A program made the position numbers and the translations under genes. Shown piece after piece: positions 25,670-34,060 of a stretch of 64,000 nt of DNA. The first letter of the stretch is position 1; the number at the start of each line of letters is the position of its first letter. The stretch is from assembly GCA_902762385.1 (NCBI GenBank), contig CACWNQ010000012.1, forward strand, positions 1 through 64,000, written 5' to 3'. The DNA comes from an uncultured Bacteroidales bacterium. GTDB taxonomy: Bacteria; Bacteroidota; Bacteroidia; Bacteroidales; Muribaculaceae. A model generated the notes under the pieces. That model was given only the letters and a program-made list of their open reading frames with translations, made no database searches and was not told where the DNA came from.

Positions 25670-27877
25670 TTATTTTCCACGGTTGATGCCGCCTTCGAGG
25701 TCGTTGTTCTCAATGGTGATATCAGTTGTTTTTACTTTGTTTTTGAGCGAGCCAAAGCGGTAGGTGACAGTAATCCTGAAGAAGCGGCCATTAGAGGAAT
25801 TGCAGCTGTCGCCCCAACCCACGATGTCGCCCTGGGTGGTGCGGGTTTTGTAGTGCTGGTTCTTGTGGAATGGCGAGTTGGCAGTGAGGCGCACGGTGAG
25901 TCGGTCATCGCTCAGGAATGAGCGTTGCAGGGTGAAGGCATATCGGTTCCATGGTTCCACAACCGAATAGATATTGTCGCTTGAGCGCCCAATGTTTCCG
26001 AATGTATAGGCTGTGGCTTGTAGTCGCCATGGCAGTTTCTGTGCCACATAGAGGTAATAGTACATTGATGTTTGGCTCAGCTCTAAACCCAGCACGTCAC
26101 TCTTGTAGTTGCGGTGCCATAGGTTGAGATTGGCAACAAAGGTGGTGTTCTCCAGTGGCTTCCACTGGATGTAGCTCTCCAGCTGCCAACGATGCTGGCG
26201 AATCACGTTGCCGTAGGTTTGCACACGTGTGTCGCCACGGGCATAGATGATTGACCCCAATGCGTTGCTCACAAAGCGGTATTGAGGCCATAGTTGGATG
26301 GTGAGCTTGGAGCTGGTGTACATGTAGGGCAAACCTATCGACTGGGTGCGCACACTGCCAAGTTGGGCATTGCCAAATTGCTCTCCTCCAGGATAAATGC
26401 GCACTGCTGGGTTGAGGTAAGTAATACCTGGACGATTGATACTAGTGGTATAGACCAAACGAATTGACTGTTGGTCATTAATCTGATACTTGATGCTGGC
26501 TTGTGGAACCCAGTCGCTCAGATGCTTGTCGAAGTCTGGACTCTTGCCATCGGGGTAGTGTCCTTTCATGTAGCTGTACTCGTAGCGCAGTCCAGCTCGG
26601 GTGCTCCAGTTGCCATGGGTCCACATATAGTCGGCATAGAGGGCGGCAATGCGCATGGTGTGGTTGAAGTCATCGCAGGTTGGTGCAAGCGAACTCTCAT
26701 AAAATAGTTGCTCGCTCAGGCTGCTGTTGAGGCGGTCGATATACTTGGCACCAACTTCCAGCTTGTGACCTTTCCACAGTGGGCGCACATAGTCCAGCTG
26801 CAACGTGTGCTCGGTGAATCTTTCACGCGACTTTTGCAAGAATCCGTCATAGGGGTAAGGAAAATAAACCAGATTGCTATAGGTGGTCTCTTGGTCGGAG
26901 TGCTGGCGAGTGAGGGCGAGCATGTAGGAGAAAGTGATTTTCTCATCCTTGCGACGGGTGCGGTGCTCATAGTCGAGTCGTCCGTTCCACGAGTGGTGAC
27001 TATAGCTGGGCATGTAGTAATTCTCGGTGTAGCTATAGATGTGGTTGCCCATTGGGTCGAGCTTGGTGACATCGGCACAGCCCTGTACATTTATCTTATA
27101 GTAATAACCGCTCAGCGATGCTGATAGCAGGTTGAGGGTGTCGATGTCGAAGCTGGCGTTGATGTCGGCATAGTGCATGGGTCCGGGATTGGAACCGCGG
27201 TTGTGCACGACTTCGCTGTTTCCCGACTCCAAGAATGTGCGCTCAATGTAGCCATTGTTAGTTGTGATTTTCTTCGACATGTAGTGCCAGCCGTAGTTCA
27301 CGCTCACGATAGCCTTGCCCATCTGCGCTGCAAGATAGGCGCTGAGCGAAGGCATCTTGAGATTGTCGTAGCTGCCATAGAGCGAACCGCTGATGCCTTC
27401 CATACGGTTGTTGTCCATCATCACAATGTTAAGGATGGCATTCACGCCCTCGGCATCCTCGCGCGCGCCAGGATCAGTGATCACCTCAATGCGCTTGATT
27501 GACGATGCGGGTATCGCTTTGAGCACGTCTTTCGCATTCTTGGTCAGGCTGGGATCAAGATGACCGTTCTTATAAATCTTGAAATTGGTGTTGCCGCGCA
27601 CGAGGATATTCTCCTCACCATCAACTGTGACCATGGGCACCTTGCGCAGCATGTCCATCGCGGTTTGCGTCTTTGAGTCATTGTCGGCCTGCACGTCATA
27701 GGTGGTTCGGTCCACTTCCTGCTTGATGAGTTGGCGTTGAGCTGTCACAGTCACTCCATCGAGCAGGTTGTCCCAGGCGGTGGTGTCGGTTGGCGCAGTA
27801 GAGGTTGTGTCACTCGGCGTTTGAGCATGACCCATTGAAAAAACTATCACAAACAATAAGATAAAAAGCTGTCTCAT
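25670..27877 (-). CDS. outer-membrane beta-barrel receptor-like protein, stand-alone
   Basis: 735 residues. Signal peptide to about residue 18, then a plug-like region (VTVTAQRQLIKQEVDRTTYDV, MLRKVPMVTVDGEENILVRG, ASSIKRIEVITDPGAREDAEGV) and a barrel ending in FFRITVTYRFGSLKNK. The plug motifs match the Bacteroidota outer-membrane beta-barrel family related to TonB receptors. No SusD partner is adjacent. It has its own terminator, and a 17-bp element upstream is identical to one upstream of the module 2 sigma factor, so co-regulation with that module is likely. Ligand unknown. Confidence 0.88.
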   Translation of the reverse strand: MRQLFILLFVIVFSMGHAQTPSDTTSTAPTDTTAWDNLLDGVTVTAQRQLIKQEVDRTTYDVQADNDSKTQTAMDMLRKVPMVTVDGEENILVRGNTNFKIYKNGHLDPSLTKNAKDVLKAIPASSIKRIEVITDPGAREDAEGVNAILNIVMMDNNRMEGISGSLYGSYDNLKMPSLSAYLAAQMGKAIVSVNYGWHYMSKKITTNNGYIERTFLESGNSEVVHNRGSNPGPMHYADINASFDIDTLNLLSASLSGYYYKINVQGCADVTKLDPMGNHIYSYTENYYMPSYSHHSWNGRLDYEHRTRRKDEKITFSYMLALTRQHSDQETTYSNLVYFPYPYDGFLQKSRERFTEHTLQLDYVRPLWKGHKLEVGAKYIDRLNSSLSEQLFYESSLAPTCDDFNHTMRIAALYADYMWTHGNWSTRAGLRYEYSYMKGHYPDGKSPDFDKHLSDWVPQASIKYQINDQQSIRLVYTTSINRPGITYLNPAVRIYPGGEQFGNAQLGSVRTQSIGLPYMYTSSKLTIQLWPQYRFVSNALGSIIYARGDTRVQTYGNVIRQHRWQLESYIQWKPLENTTFVANLNLWHRNYKSDVLGLELSQTSMYYYLYVAQKLPWRLQATAYTFGNIGRSSDNIYSVVEPWNRYAFTLQRSFLSDDRLTVRLTANSPFHKNQHYKTRTTQGDIVGWGDSCNSSNGRFFRITVTYRFGSLKNKVKTTDITIENNDLEGGINRGK

Positions 27878-27942
27878 ATTTTATACATTTATAATAGAAA
27901 GACGCAATCTTCCACTAAATGCGGCAACAGAACATGACTTTT

Positions 27943-27970
27943 TTCAAAAAACTTGATTTAAGTCAAGGTT
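27943..27970 (-). promoter_or_regulatory. candidate ECF promoter/operator upstream of the 735-residue receptor
   Basis: On the minus strand AACCTTGACTTAAATCA (27954-27970) is followed by an A/T stretch and TTTTTTGAA. The same 17 bases occur at 31824-31840 upstream of the module 2 sigma gene, with the TTTTTTGAA block at nearly the same distance. Its core TGACTTAAATCA is a near palindrome. Distance to ATG 27877 is about 77 nt. Confidence 0.65.
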
Positions 27971-28004
27971 CTTGAGAAAAACAATATATTTCAAAAGGGA
28001 GAAT

Positions 28005-30518
28005 TTAGTAACCCATGCGAGATGTGTCTACCTCTTTACGTTTTTTCTCTTTGTAGCTGCCAATGCGATAGATGACGGTGAGTGAGGCGCTGGCATAGTT
28101 CATCCAGAGCTTTAAATCATAATCTTGATTTCCCTGTTTTGAGCGTGTGGTTATGTGGTTGTTGAGAATGTTGTTGCCCTTTGCAATCACACTCCATTTC
28201 CCGTTATTGGAAGTCCAGCGTAGTGAGGCATTTAAGCTGAGTAGTGGGTCTATGTCATACACGCCCTGAATTGCTTTCGATTGAAAGAAGGGGTTGAAAA
28301 CGAACTGAATGTTGTGGCGTGTGGAGAGTTTGACAACTACTGTTCCACCTATGATGGCTGACAAGTAGTTGCGATTGAATGGCAGATCAAAGAAGTTACA
28401 GCTTTTATCGTGGCGATACAGCCCCGTTGCGTTTACCTGACCATTTAACCAGTTGCCAACAGAAAACTGAGCTGAGGCATGTAAACCATAGTAATTGGAA
28501 TAATCGAAATTTGTTTCCTTCATTATAACAACCATGCGGTCATTAGGTTGATAAGGAAGTTGAACAAAATAGTCTGGCTCAAATGTCGCAAATGCCGTAA
28601 ATGTGTATTTATGGTTCAACTGCCAAATCAAGTTAATGTCATATTTCGACATGGGTTTCAGGTCGGGATTGCCCCAAATCTCACTATATACCGATGAATA
28701 GTAAATGCTGCTCATCGTGCTCCAGTAGGAGGGATATACTGCTTCGCTACTGAACGAGAGATTAAGTAAGTTCTTAGAGTTAATGTTCCACATGGCATTG
28801 AACTGAGGATAAACACGCCACTCGTTCCACTTGGTAGCGTGGTATTGCTCGGCGGTTAGTGATGCATCAAGGCTCAGCGATTCGCCAATCTGCTTGCTGA
28901 AACCAGCATAGGCATTGAGAATGCGCTCGTTGTAATCAACGTGAGAGGTGGCATCGGCAATGGGCTGATGGTTTTCATCAAGTGTAGTTTGATAGCTATT
29001 GTTATTGGTAAACTGCGCCTTGCCGCCATAGTTTAGTTCCCAACCGTTCTTCAACACATGTGTCTGGTCGGCAGTAAAGAGCCATTTGCCAACTTTCTGA
29101 CGGCTGTCAACATAGAGGTTTCGGTTTGTGTCATACATCACACCTTCTAGGTTCTGGGTGCGCGGGTTCTGATAGTTAGTATAAGACGCACCTAATTGCA
29201 AACCGAAGGGTAGGCTATAGCTCACATCCACGTTGTGCAGATAGTCGTGCTCAGTGGAGTGCTGGGTGGAGTTGGCAGTCCCTGTAGTGGTGTTAGTTGA
29301 CTTGGTGCCGTTCCACTCGCCAGTATAGGTCGTGCCCAATCGATGGTTGTCGGCAAAAGCATATTCCACACCTATGTGGTATTGATGATTAGTGCCATCG
29401 CTTCGTTGTGTTATTTTGTCACTATATGGCACGCGCGTGTCACCTAACGGGTGATTAGCTTTATGCTCGGCTTGGCCATAGCCCGTGCCACCTGTAAAAG
29501 TGTAAGATGCATCTAAACTTAATTTGCCATGGTTGTAGATAAAGCTGCCGCCAGCACTTCCGCTTGTGTATTTGTGTTGTTTTATGCCAGCATTTAATTG
29601 TCCAGAGAATTGATTTGTGCCGGCAAAGTCCTTGGTGATGATATTGATTGCCATTCCACGGACATGGTATTTTGGTGGTGCCGAGGGCATTAACTCGGCT
29701 TTTGCCAGCATTTCAGCAGGCATCTGTTTCAATCGTTCTATCACTTGCTCGGCAGTGAGAGTGGTCGCTTTGCCGTTGATAATAAGTGTCACATTCTGAC
29801 CTGAGAATGTGATGTTTCCGTTGAACTCTGCAACACCTGGAATGCGAGTGATTGCGTCGTAGGCATTATCGGCTGGCATAACTTGCAGCAACATGGGCAT
29901 GTTATATATGAGATGTCCATTCTCAGTTCTTGAGAAGATTCGCTCTCCTTTCACGGTTACTTCACCGAGTTGGGCAGCTTCAATTTGCAGCTGGATGGTG
30001 CCCACATTTTCGCGCGAGCAGAGTTTATAGACTGGTTTATAGCCGATGTAACTTAACTTGGCAATTACCTGTGATTTGTCGAGTGGGATTACAAACACAC
30101 CACTGGCATTGGTCACACCACCTGTTATGTAAGATGAGTCTGACGGGTTAAGCAGTCGCACGTCGGCAAACTCCAAGGGCAAGCCCTTCTCGTCAACAAC
30201 TTTGCCCGTGAGATGGCGGTTGCTCTTGTGCGTGCACTCTACATAAATTTCATCGCCGCTTTGGCTCATGCGAATGGGATAGAATCCAATGACTTGCTTG
30301 ATTGCATCGGGCACCGACTTGTTGCGAACCGAGGTCGTCACTTTGAAGTCCTCAAGCTCATTATAGATGAACACAATTTTGTGTTTGGTGGTTTGCTGCT
30401 GGATGTATTTCAGCGCATCGCTCATCGACGCATTTTGGAAATTGTGTGTAATGCGTTGTGCCATTACTGTGTTCACAAAAGCGCAAAGCATGAGTGTGAT
30501 AATCAATAATCTTTTCAT
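28005..30518 (-). CDS. outer-membrane beta-barrel protein with secretin-like and CarboxypepD-like N-terminus, ECF module 2
   Basis: 837 residues from ATG 30518; an in-frame upstream extension to 30575 lies inside the FecR gene and is rejected. Order: signal peptide (1-21), STN-like secretin/TonB short N-terminal domain (about 25-95, SMSDALKYIQQQTT), carboxypeptidase-D-like domain (about 103-180, LTGKVVDEKGLPLEFADVRLL), plug-like region (YNMPMLLQVMPADNAYDAITRIPGV), then a barrel ending in TVIYRIGSYK. An STN domain is the usual contact for a FecR-type anti-sigma factor, and the FecR-like gene is directly upstream with a 4-nt overlap. This gives a transmembrane signalling chain: receptor, anti-sigma, sigma. 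Confidence 0.9.
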   Translation of the reverse strand: MKRLLIITLMLCAFVNTVMAQRITHNFQNASMSDALKYIQQQTTKHKIVFIYNELEDFKVTTSVRNKSVPDAIKQVIGFYPIRMSQSGDEIYVECTHKSNRHLTGKVVDEKGLPLEFADVRLLNPSDSSYITGGVTNASGVFVIPLDKSQVIAKLSYIGYKPVYKLCSRENVGTIQLQIEAAQLGEVTVKGERIFSRTENGHLIYNMPMLLQVMPADNAYDAITRIPGVAEFNGNITFSGQNVTLIINGKATTLTAEQVIERLKQMPAEMLAKAELMPSAPPKYHVRGMAINIITKDFAGTNQFSGQLNAGIKQHKYTSGSAGGSFIYNHGKLSLDASYTFTGGTGYGQAEHKANHPLGDTRVPYSDKITQRSDGTNHQYHIGVEYAFADNHRLGTTYTGEWNGTKSTNTTTGTANSTQHSTEHDYLHNVDVSYSLPFGLQLGASYTNYQNPRTQNLEGVMYDTNRNLYVDSRQKVGKWLFTADQTHVLKNGWELNYGGKAQFTNNNSYQTTLDENHQPIADATSHVDYNERILNAYAGFSKQIGESLSLDASLTAEQYHATKWNEWRVYPQFNAMWNINSKNLLNLSFSSEAVYPSYWSTMSSIYYSSVYSEIWGNPDLKPMSKYDINLIWQLNHKYTFTAFATFEPDYFVQLPYQPNDRMVVIMKETNFDYSNYYGLHASAQFSVGNWLNGQVNATGLYRHDKSCNFFDLPFNRNYLSAIIGGTVVVKLSTRHNIQFVFNPFFQSKAIQGVYDIDPLLSLNASLRWTSNNGKWSVIAKGNNILNNHITTRSKQGNQDYDLKLWMNYASASLTVIYRIGSYKEKKRKEVDTSRMGY

Positions 30519-31294
30519 TGCTTGCCCTCCTGTGATGATGGTTCGCTCCGCGCAACATCGGCGGCGGTTCGGCATTGCTCAAGCAAGCTCGGCACTGCGC
30601 TCACCTTGCACGATGATTCAACAATCAGTTTGTTTCCCTCTAGGTGGATGCTGAACGTCTCGAAATTTGACAACATCTCAACAACTTTATCCAGCGAGTA
30701 TTCGGGTTCCCATTGGTAATATAAACGCAGCGAACGCACATCTTCAGAGCTATACTCCACATCCACATGATAGTATGCCGAGAGCTCGGTTAATATCTGT
30801 TCCAGTGGTACATTGTCATAGAGACGAGGTTCAGCTTTGACAGGTACTTCTTCAGTGCTTTCTTTGACGTTTTCTTCAGAATCTTGTGAGATCTCTTGAG
30901 TTATTGCTTCATTGTCTTTAGTGGCAACAGAGTCCACATTTTCCACCTTATGGGGAGTCTCTTTTGAAGTTATGATCTTTTCAACTCCAAAAAATCCAGT
31001 GCGAATGGCTGCATAGGTGAACCCAAACAATGCAATCATGATAGCCGCAGCAGCGGCAATCTTGCGCCATAGTGGAATCACAGCTGCATAGTTTTGCTTT
31101 GACTTAATCAAGCGTTGCCACTCAGCATCAATTTCATCGTCAGTTATTTGCGACGATTGGGTGGCACTTTTTGTCTTTGCCATCAGCGCATAGAGCTCAC
31201 GGCATTCGTCATCGGCAAGAATGTCTTGCCATTGTGCCTCGTTGTATTGGTCTGGATTGTCCAGCATCTGGAACAGTAAATCGGTCTTGTTCAT
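30515..31294 (-). CDS. FecR-type anti-sigma factor with DUF4974 domain, module 2
   Basis: 259 residues. A cytosolic N-terminal part (1-75) is followed by a transmembrane helix at about 77-97 (KIAAAAAIMIALFGFTYAA). A charged linker, rich in Glu and Lys, spans about 105-160. The C-terminal DUF4974 domain (about 163-245, YDNVPLEQILTELSAYYHVDVEY, LDKVVEMLSNFETFSIHLEGNKLIVES) is typical of FecR-like regulators. The classical FecR domain between helix and linker seems short or missing. It overlaps both neighbours by ATGA, so the three genes are translationally coupled. Confidence 0.85.
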   Translation of the reverse strand: MNKTDLLFQMLDNPDQYNEAQWQDILADDECRELYALMAKTKSATQSSQITDDEIDAEWQRLIKSKQNYAAVIPLWRKIAAAAAIMIALFGFTYAAIRTGFFGVEKIITSKETPHKVENVDSVATKDNEAITQEISQDSEENVKESTEEVPVKAEPRLYDNVPLEQILTELSAYYHVDVEYSSEDVRSLRLYYQWEPEYSLDKVVEMLSNFETFSIHLEGNKLIVESSCKVSAVPSLLEQCRTAADVARSEPSSQEGKQ

Positions 31295-31737
31295 TGCTCT
31301 GCTTTTTTAAGTGTTTGACGTAATTGGTCAAGTGCGTTGCGCAAGTGCTTGTAGATGGTGGTTTCGCTCATGCCCATTCGCTTAGCTATTTCACGGAAAG
31401 TTAAACCCTCGGTGAAATGAAGACGTATTATCTCCTGGCATATGGGTGGGAATAACTCGTTTATGCCCGCTTTGAGCATGTCAATTTTGCGCTCAAGTTC
31501 TTCGGGTGAAGCCTGTTCCACCTCATCGACAGGTAGCAAATATTGGTGTACTTGCTCATGGATTTTTCGATTGCGAATCGCATTAAGGCACCTATTGCGC
31601 ACGCTTAATAAAAGATAGGATTGAGCGGTGCCTTCATGTAGCTCCACTTGCTCCACAAGTAGCCTGGCAAAGACATCGTGCACAATGTCTTTGCTCTCGT
31701 CATCATCGTGCAGCAGTATGCTGGCCAGCCTATACAA
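31291..31737 (-). CDS. ECF sigma factor, module 2, with an unusual start
   Basis: 148 residues if translation starts at TTG 31737. Region 2 (LYRLASILLHDDDESKDIVHDVFARL) and region 4 (LFPPICQEIIRLHFTEGLTFREIAKRMGMSETTIYKHLRNALDQLR) are complete. An in-frame TGA lies seven codons upstream of the TTG. In the neighbouring frame an ATG at 31759 opens a 9-codon reading frame that stops across the TTG. Removing one C near 31753 would give an ordinary start reading MTNENDKLYRLA, so this may be a frameshift or sequence error, or re-initiation from the short frame. Confidence 0.8.
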   Translation of the reverse strand: MYRLASILLHDDDESKDIVHDVFARLLVEQVELHEGTAQSYLLLSVRNRCLNAIRNRKIHEQVHQYLLPVDEVEQASPEELERKIDMLKAGINELFPPICQEIIRLHFTEGLTFREIAKRMGMSETTIYKHLRNALDQLRQTLKKAEQ

Positions 31738-31813
31738 CTTGTCGTTCTCGTTGTGTCATACACTATATATACACATAGGAACCGATTTACTAAACCTCTT
31801 AAGAAAACTTATA

Positions 31814-31840
31814 TTCAAAAAAATGATTTAAGTCAAGGTT
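31814..31840 (-). promoter_or_regulatory. candidate ECF promoter/operator upstream of module 2
   Basis: Minus-strand AACCTTGACTTAAATCA (31824-31840) followed by TTTTTTTGAA. It shares 17 identical bases with the element at 27954-27970 and lies 65 nt before the ATG at 31759, between the coaBC terminator and the sigma gene. This suggests autoregulation by the module 2 sigma factor. Confidence 0.65.
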
Positions 31841-31847
31841 TTGGCAC

Positions 31848-31876
31848 AAAAATACCACGGTGGAGCCGTGGTATTT
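31848..31876 (-). terminator. intrinsic terminator of coaBC
   Basis: AATACCACGG pairs perfectly with CCGTGGTATT across a 5-nt loop and is followed on the minus strand by TTT. It lies about 30 nt after the coaBC stop codon. Confidence 0.88.
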
Positions 31877-31906
31877 GGAACCTTTATTATATAAATATTA
31901 TTGTTT

Positions 31907-33112
31907 TTACTTTATATAATCTTTGGCCAAGACATTGATTATGTCTTTTGCAACCTCAGTTTTGGGTTTACAGGGGTAATCCAATTTCTTGCCATCGCTG
32001 GTGATGATGGTGATGACGTTGGTGTCGACTTGGAAACCTGCGTTTTTGTTTTGTAGGGAGTTAAGAACTATGAAGTCGAAATTTTTGCGTTGGCATTTGC
32101 CCTTAGCGTTCTCTACTTCATTGTCGGTCTCGAGGGCGAATCCTATAGTTACTTGACCTGGTTTCTTCATTTCTCCTATTGCTTTGGCAATATCAGGATT
32201 CTTTTTGAGACGGATGACAGGAATCTCGTCCTTTTCTCGCTTGATTTTGTGGTCGACAGCGTTCTCAACTGTGTAGTCGGCAACAGCAGCGCAGAGGATT
32301 GCCACGTCACTCTCAGCAAATTCCTTGATTGCTGCGTCGTGCATCTCTTGCGCGCTCATCACGTCGATACGGTGAATTGCTGGCGACGAAGTCTTGAGTG
32401 CCACGGGACCAGAAATCAGCGTTACATCGGCACCACGTGAGGCACATTCCTCGGCGAGAGCAAATCCCATTTTCCCTGATGAGAAATTGCCTATAAAACG
32501 CACAGGGTCAATCTTCTCGTAGGTAGGACCGGCAGTAATCATAACCTTCTTGCCAGCAAGGTCTTGTCCTTGCTCAAAGAAGCGTTCAAGCACATCAAAA
32601 ATATTTTCGGGCTCTTCCATGCGTCCCTTGCCAATTAGGTGGCTTGCAAGTTCACCTGTAGCAGGCTCGATAATATGATTGCCATAGCTGCGCAAAAGTT
32701 CTAGGTTTCGCTTGGTGGTTGGGTGCTTAAACATGTCAAGATCCATAGCTGGCGCCACAAAGACTGGCGCTTTGGCCGACAGATAGGTTGTCACGAGCAT
32801 ATTGTCGGCCACCCCATTAGCCATTTTGGCAATGGTCGAAGCGGTTGCAGGCGCAATGACCATGGCGTCGGCCCAAAGACCCAGGTCTACATGGCTGTTC
32901 CATTGGCCAGTGTTGGCTGTGAAGAACTCACTGATAACAGGCTTTCCGCTTAATGTCGAGAGAGTTACAGGCGTTATAAATTCTCGAGCATTTGGCGTCA
33001 TAATCACTTGAACGCTTGCGCCGGCTTTAACAAATAGGCGCACGAGCGAGGCAGTCTTGTAGGCGGCAATTCCACCAGTGATTCCCACTATTATGTTTTT
33101 CCCTTTCAACAT
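31907..33112 (-). CDS. coaBC: bifunctional phosphopantothenoylcysteine decarboxylase / phosphopantothenate-cysteine ligase
   Basis: 401 residues, normal length. The N-terminal CoaC flavoprotein half (about 1-180) decarboxylates phosphopantothenoylcysteine; ITGGIAAYKT and APAMDLDMF are its FMN and active-site motifs. The C-terminal CoaB half (from about 190, VMITAGPTYEKIDPVRFIGNFSSGKMG) joins phosphopantothenate and cysteine using CTP. Together they carry out two successive steps of coenzyme A synthesis. It follows the exonuclease gene and ends at a strong terminator. In related genomes it is normally followed by DUF4835 and recN. Confidence 0.96.
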   Translation of the reverse strand: MLKGKNIIVGITGGIAAYKTASLVRLFVKAGASVQVIMTPNAREFITPVTLSTLSGKPVISEFFTANTGQWNSHVDLGLWADAMVIAPATASTIAKMANGVADNMLVTTYLSAKAPVFVAPAMDLDMFKHPTTKRNLELLRSYGNHIIEPATGELASHLIGKGRMEEPENIFDVLERFFEQGQDLAGKKVMITAGPTYEKIDPVRFIGNFSSGKMGFALAEECASRGADVTLISGPVALKTSSPAIHRIDVMSAQEMHDAAIKEFAESDVAILCAAVADYTVENAVDHKIKREKDEIPVIRLKKNPDIAKAIGEMKKPGQVTIGFALETDNEVENAKGKCQRKNFDFIVLNSLQNKNAGFQVDTNVITIITSDGKKLDYPCKPKTEVAKDIINVLAKDYIK

Positions 33113-33182
33113 TCAAAAAAAGTGTTAAGCTAAGTATTAAGTTTCAAGTGTTTTTCTTTCCTCTCACTTCTTCACACTCACC

Positions 33183-33980
33183 TTATTTAAACTGTATTGT
33201 ACCAGTGCTGTTGCGCTGCTTCATCTTGATGTAAATCTCGTTAAGCACGTTTTTGGTCTCCTCGGGGAAGTCGCGCTTGAGAATCCAGTCGAGGTATTGT
33301 GGCGTTTTGGTCAACACTTCTTCCACGCTCTCGCCCTTGTGTTGACCGAAGTTGAAGACTACCACATTGTCATCGTTACGGATAATGCGTCCTGCAAGAT
33401 CGACATTTCGGTTCTGGCTTGAGTAGCTTGACAGGAAGTCAACATCGTTATGTAGTTCATCGCCATATCTGTCGAGTTGCGCCTTAAGTACCTCGTAGGT
33501 AGCTCGAGTGTCGGCGCTAGCCGAATGTGCATCTTCCAGATTCTTGCCGCAATAGAACTTATAGGCGGCAATCAAGTTTCGTGGCTCCATCTTGTGGAAG
33601 ATTGTTTGCACGTCGATGAATTGACATTTACTGAAGTCGATTTTAATACCGGCATTAAAGAACTCTTGCGCCAGGAACGGAATGTCGAAGCGGTTACTGT
33701 TGAACCCACCAAGGTCACATCCTTCAAATATTTGCGCCAGACTTTTGGACACCTGCTTAAAAGTAGGGCAGTCCTTCACGTCCTCGTCGTGAATGCCGTG
33801 CACTGCGCTGGCTTGCTCAGGGATGTGCATCTCGGGATTGAGAAGTCTTGTCTTTTCTTCCTCGTGTCCGTCAGGAAACACCTTAATAATCGAAATCTCA
33901 ACGATTCGGTCTTTGGTGATGTTAAGTCCAGTAGTCTCGAGGTCGAAGAAGATGATGGGTCGTTTCAGGTTGAGTTGCAT
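33183..33980 (-). CDS. DEDD-family 3'-5' exonuclease (DNA polymerase III epsilon-like)
   Basis: 265 residues. The exonuclease domain covers about 1-180, with Exo I FFDLETTGL (Asp and Glu metal ligands), Exo II around GGFNSNRFDIPFL, and Exo III with the HSASADTRATYEVL segment. The C-terminal 70 residues (VVFNFGQHKGESVEEVL, PQYLDWILKRDFP) form the small domain common in Bacteroidota homologues. Its place between dnaN and coaBC suggests a role in replication proofreading or repair, but direct association with the polymerase core is not shown. Confidence 0.9.
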   Translation of the reverse strand: MQLNLKRPIIFFDLETTGLNITKDRIVEISIIKVFPDGHEEEKTRLLNPEMHIPEQASAVHGIHDEDVKDCPTFKQVSKSLAQIFEGCDLGGFNSNRFDIPFLAQEFFNAGIKIDFSKCQFIDVQTIFHKMEPRNLIAAYKFYCGKNLEDAHSASADTRATYEVLKAQLDRYGDELHNDVDFLSSYSSQNRNVDLAGRIIRNDDNVVVFNFGQHKGESVEEVLTKTPQYLDWILKRDFPEETKNVLNEIYIKMKQRNSTGTIQFK

Positions 33981-34010
33981 GAGATAGAGTGTTGTGATTA
34001 ACTGAAGAGA

Positions 34011-34054
34011 ATGGAAGTAACAAGCGGCAATAGCAGTTCACTTGTTACTTCCAT
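34011..34054. terminator. hairpin between dnaN and the exonuclease gene
   Basis: ATGGAAGTAACAAG pairs perfectly with CTTGTTACTTCCAT (14 bp, 16-nt loop), beginning 7 nt after the dnaN stop codon at 34061. No clear T-run follows on the minus strand, so it may attenuate or stabilise the message rather than fully terminate it. Confidence 0.6.
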
Positions 34055-34060
34055 AGAAGT

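Noticed and set aside
26708..27124. 138-codon frame opposite the 735-residue receptor gene
   Set aside because: Shadow frame within a recognisable barrel gene.
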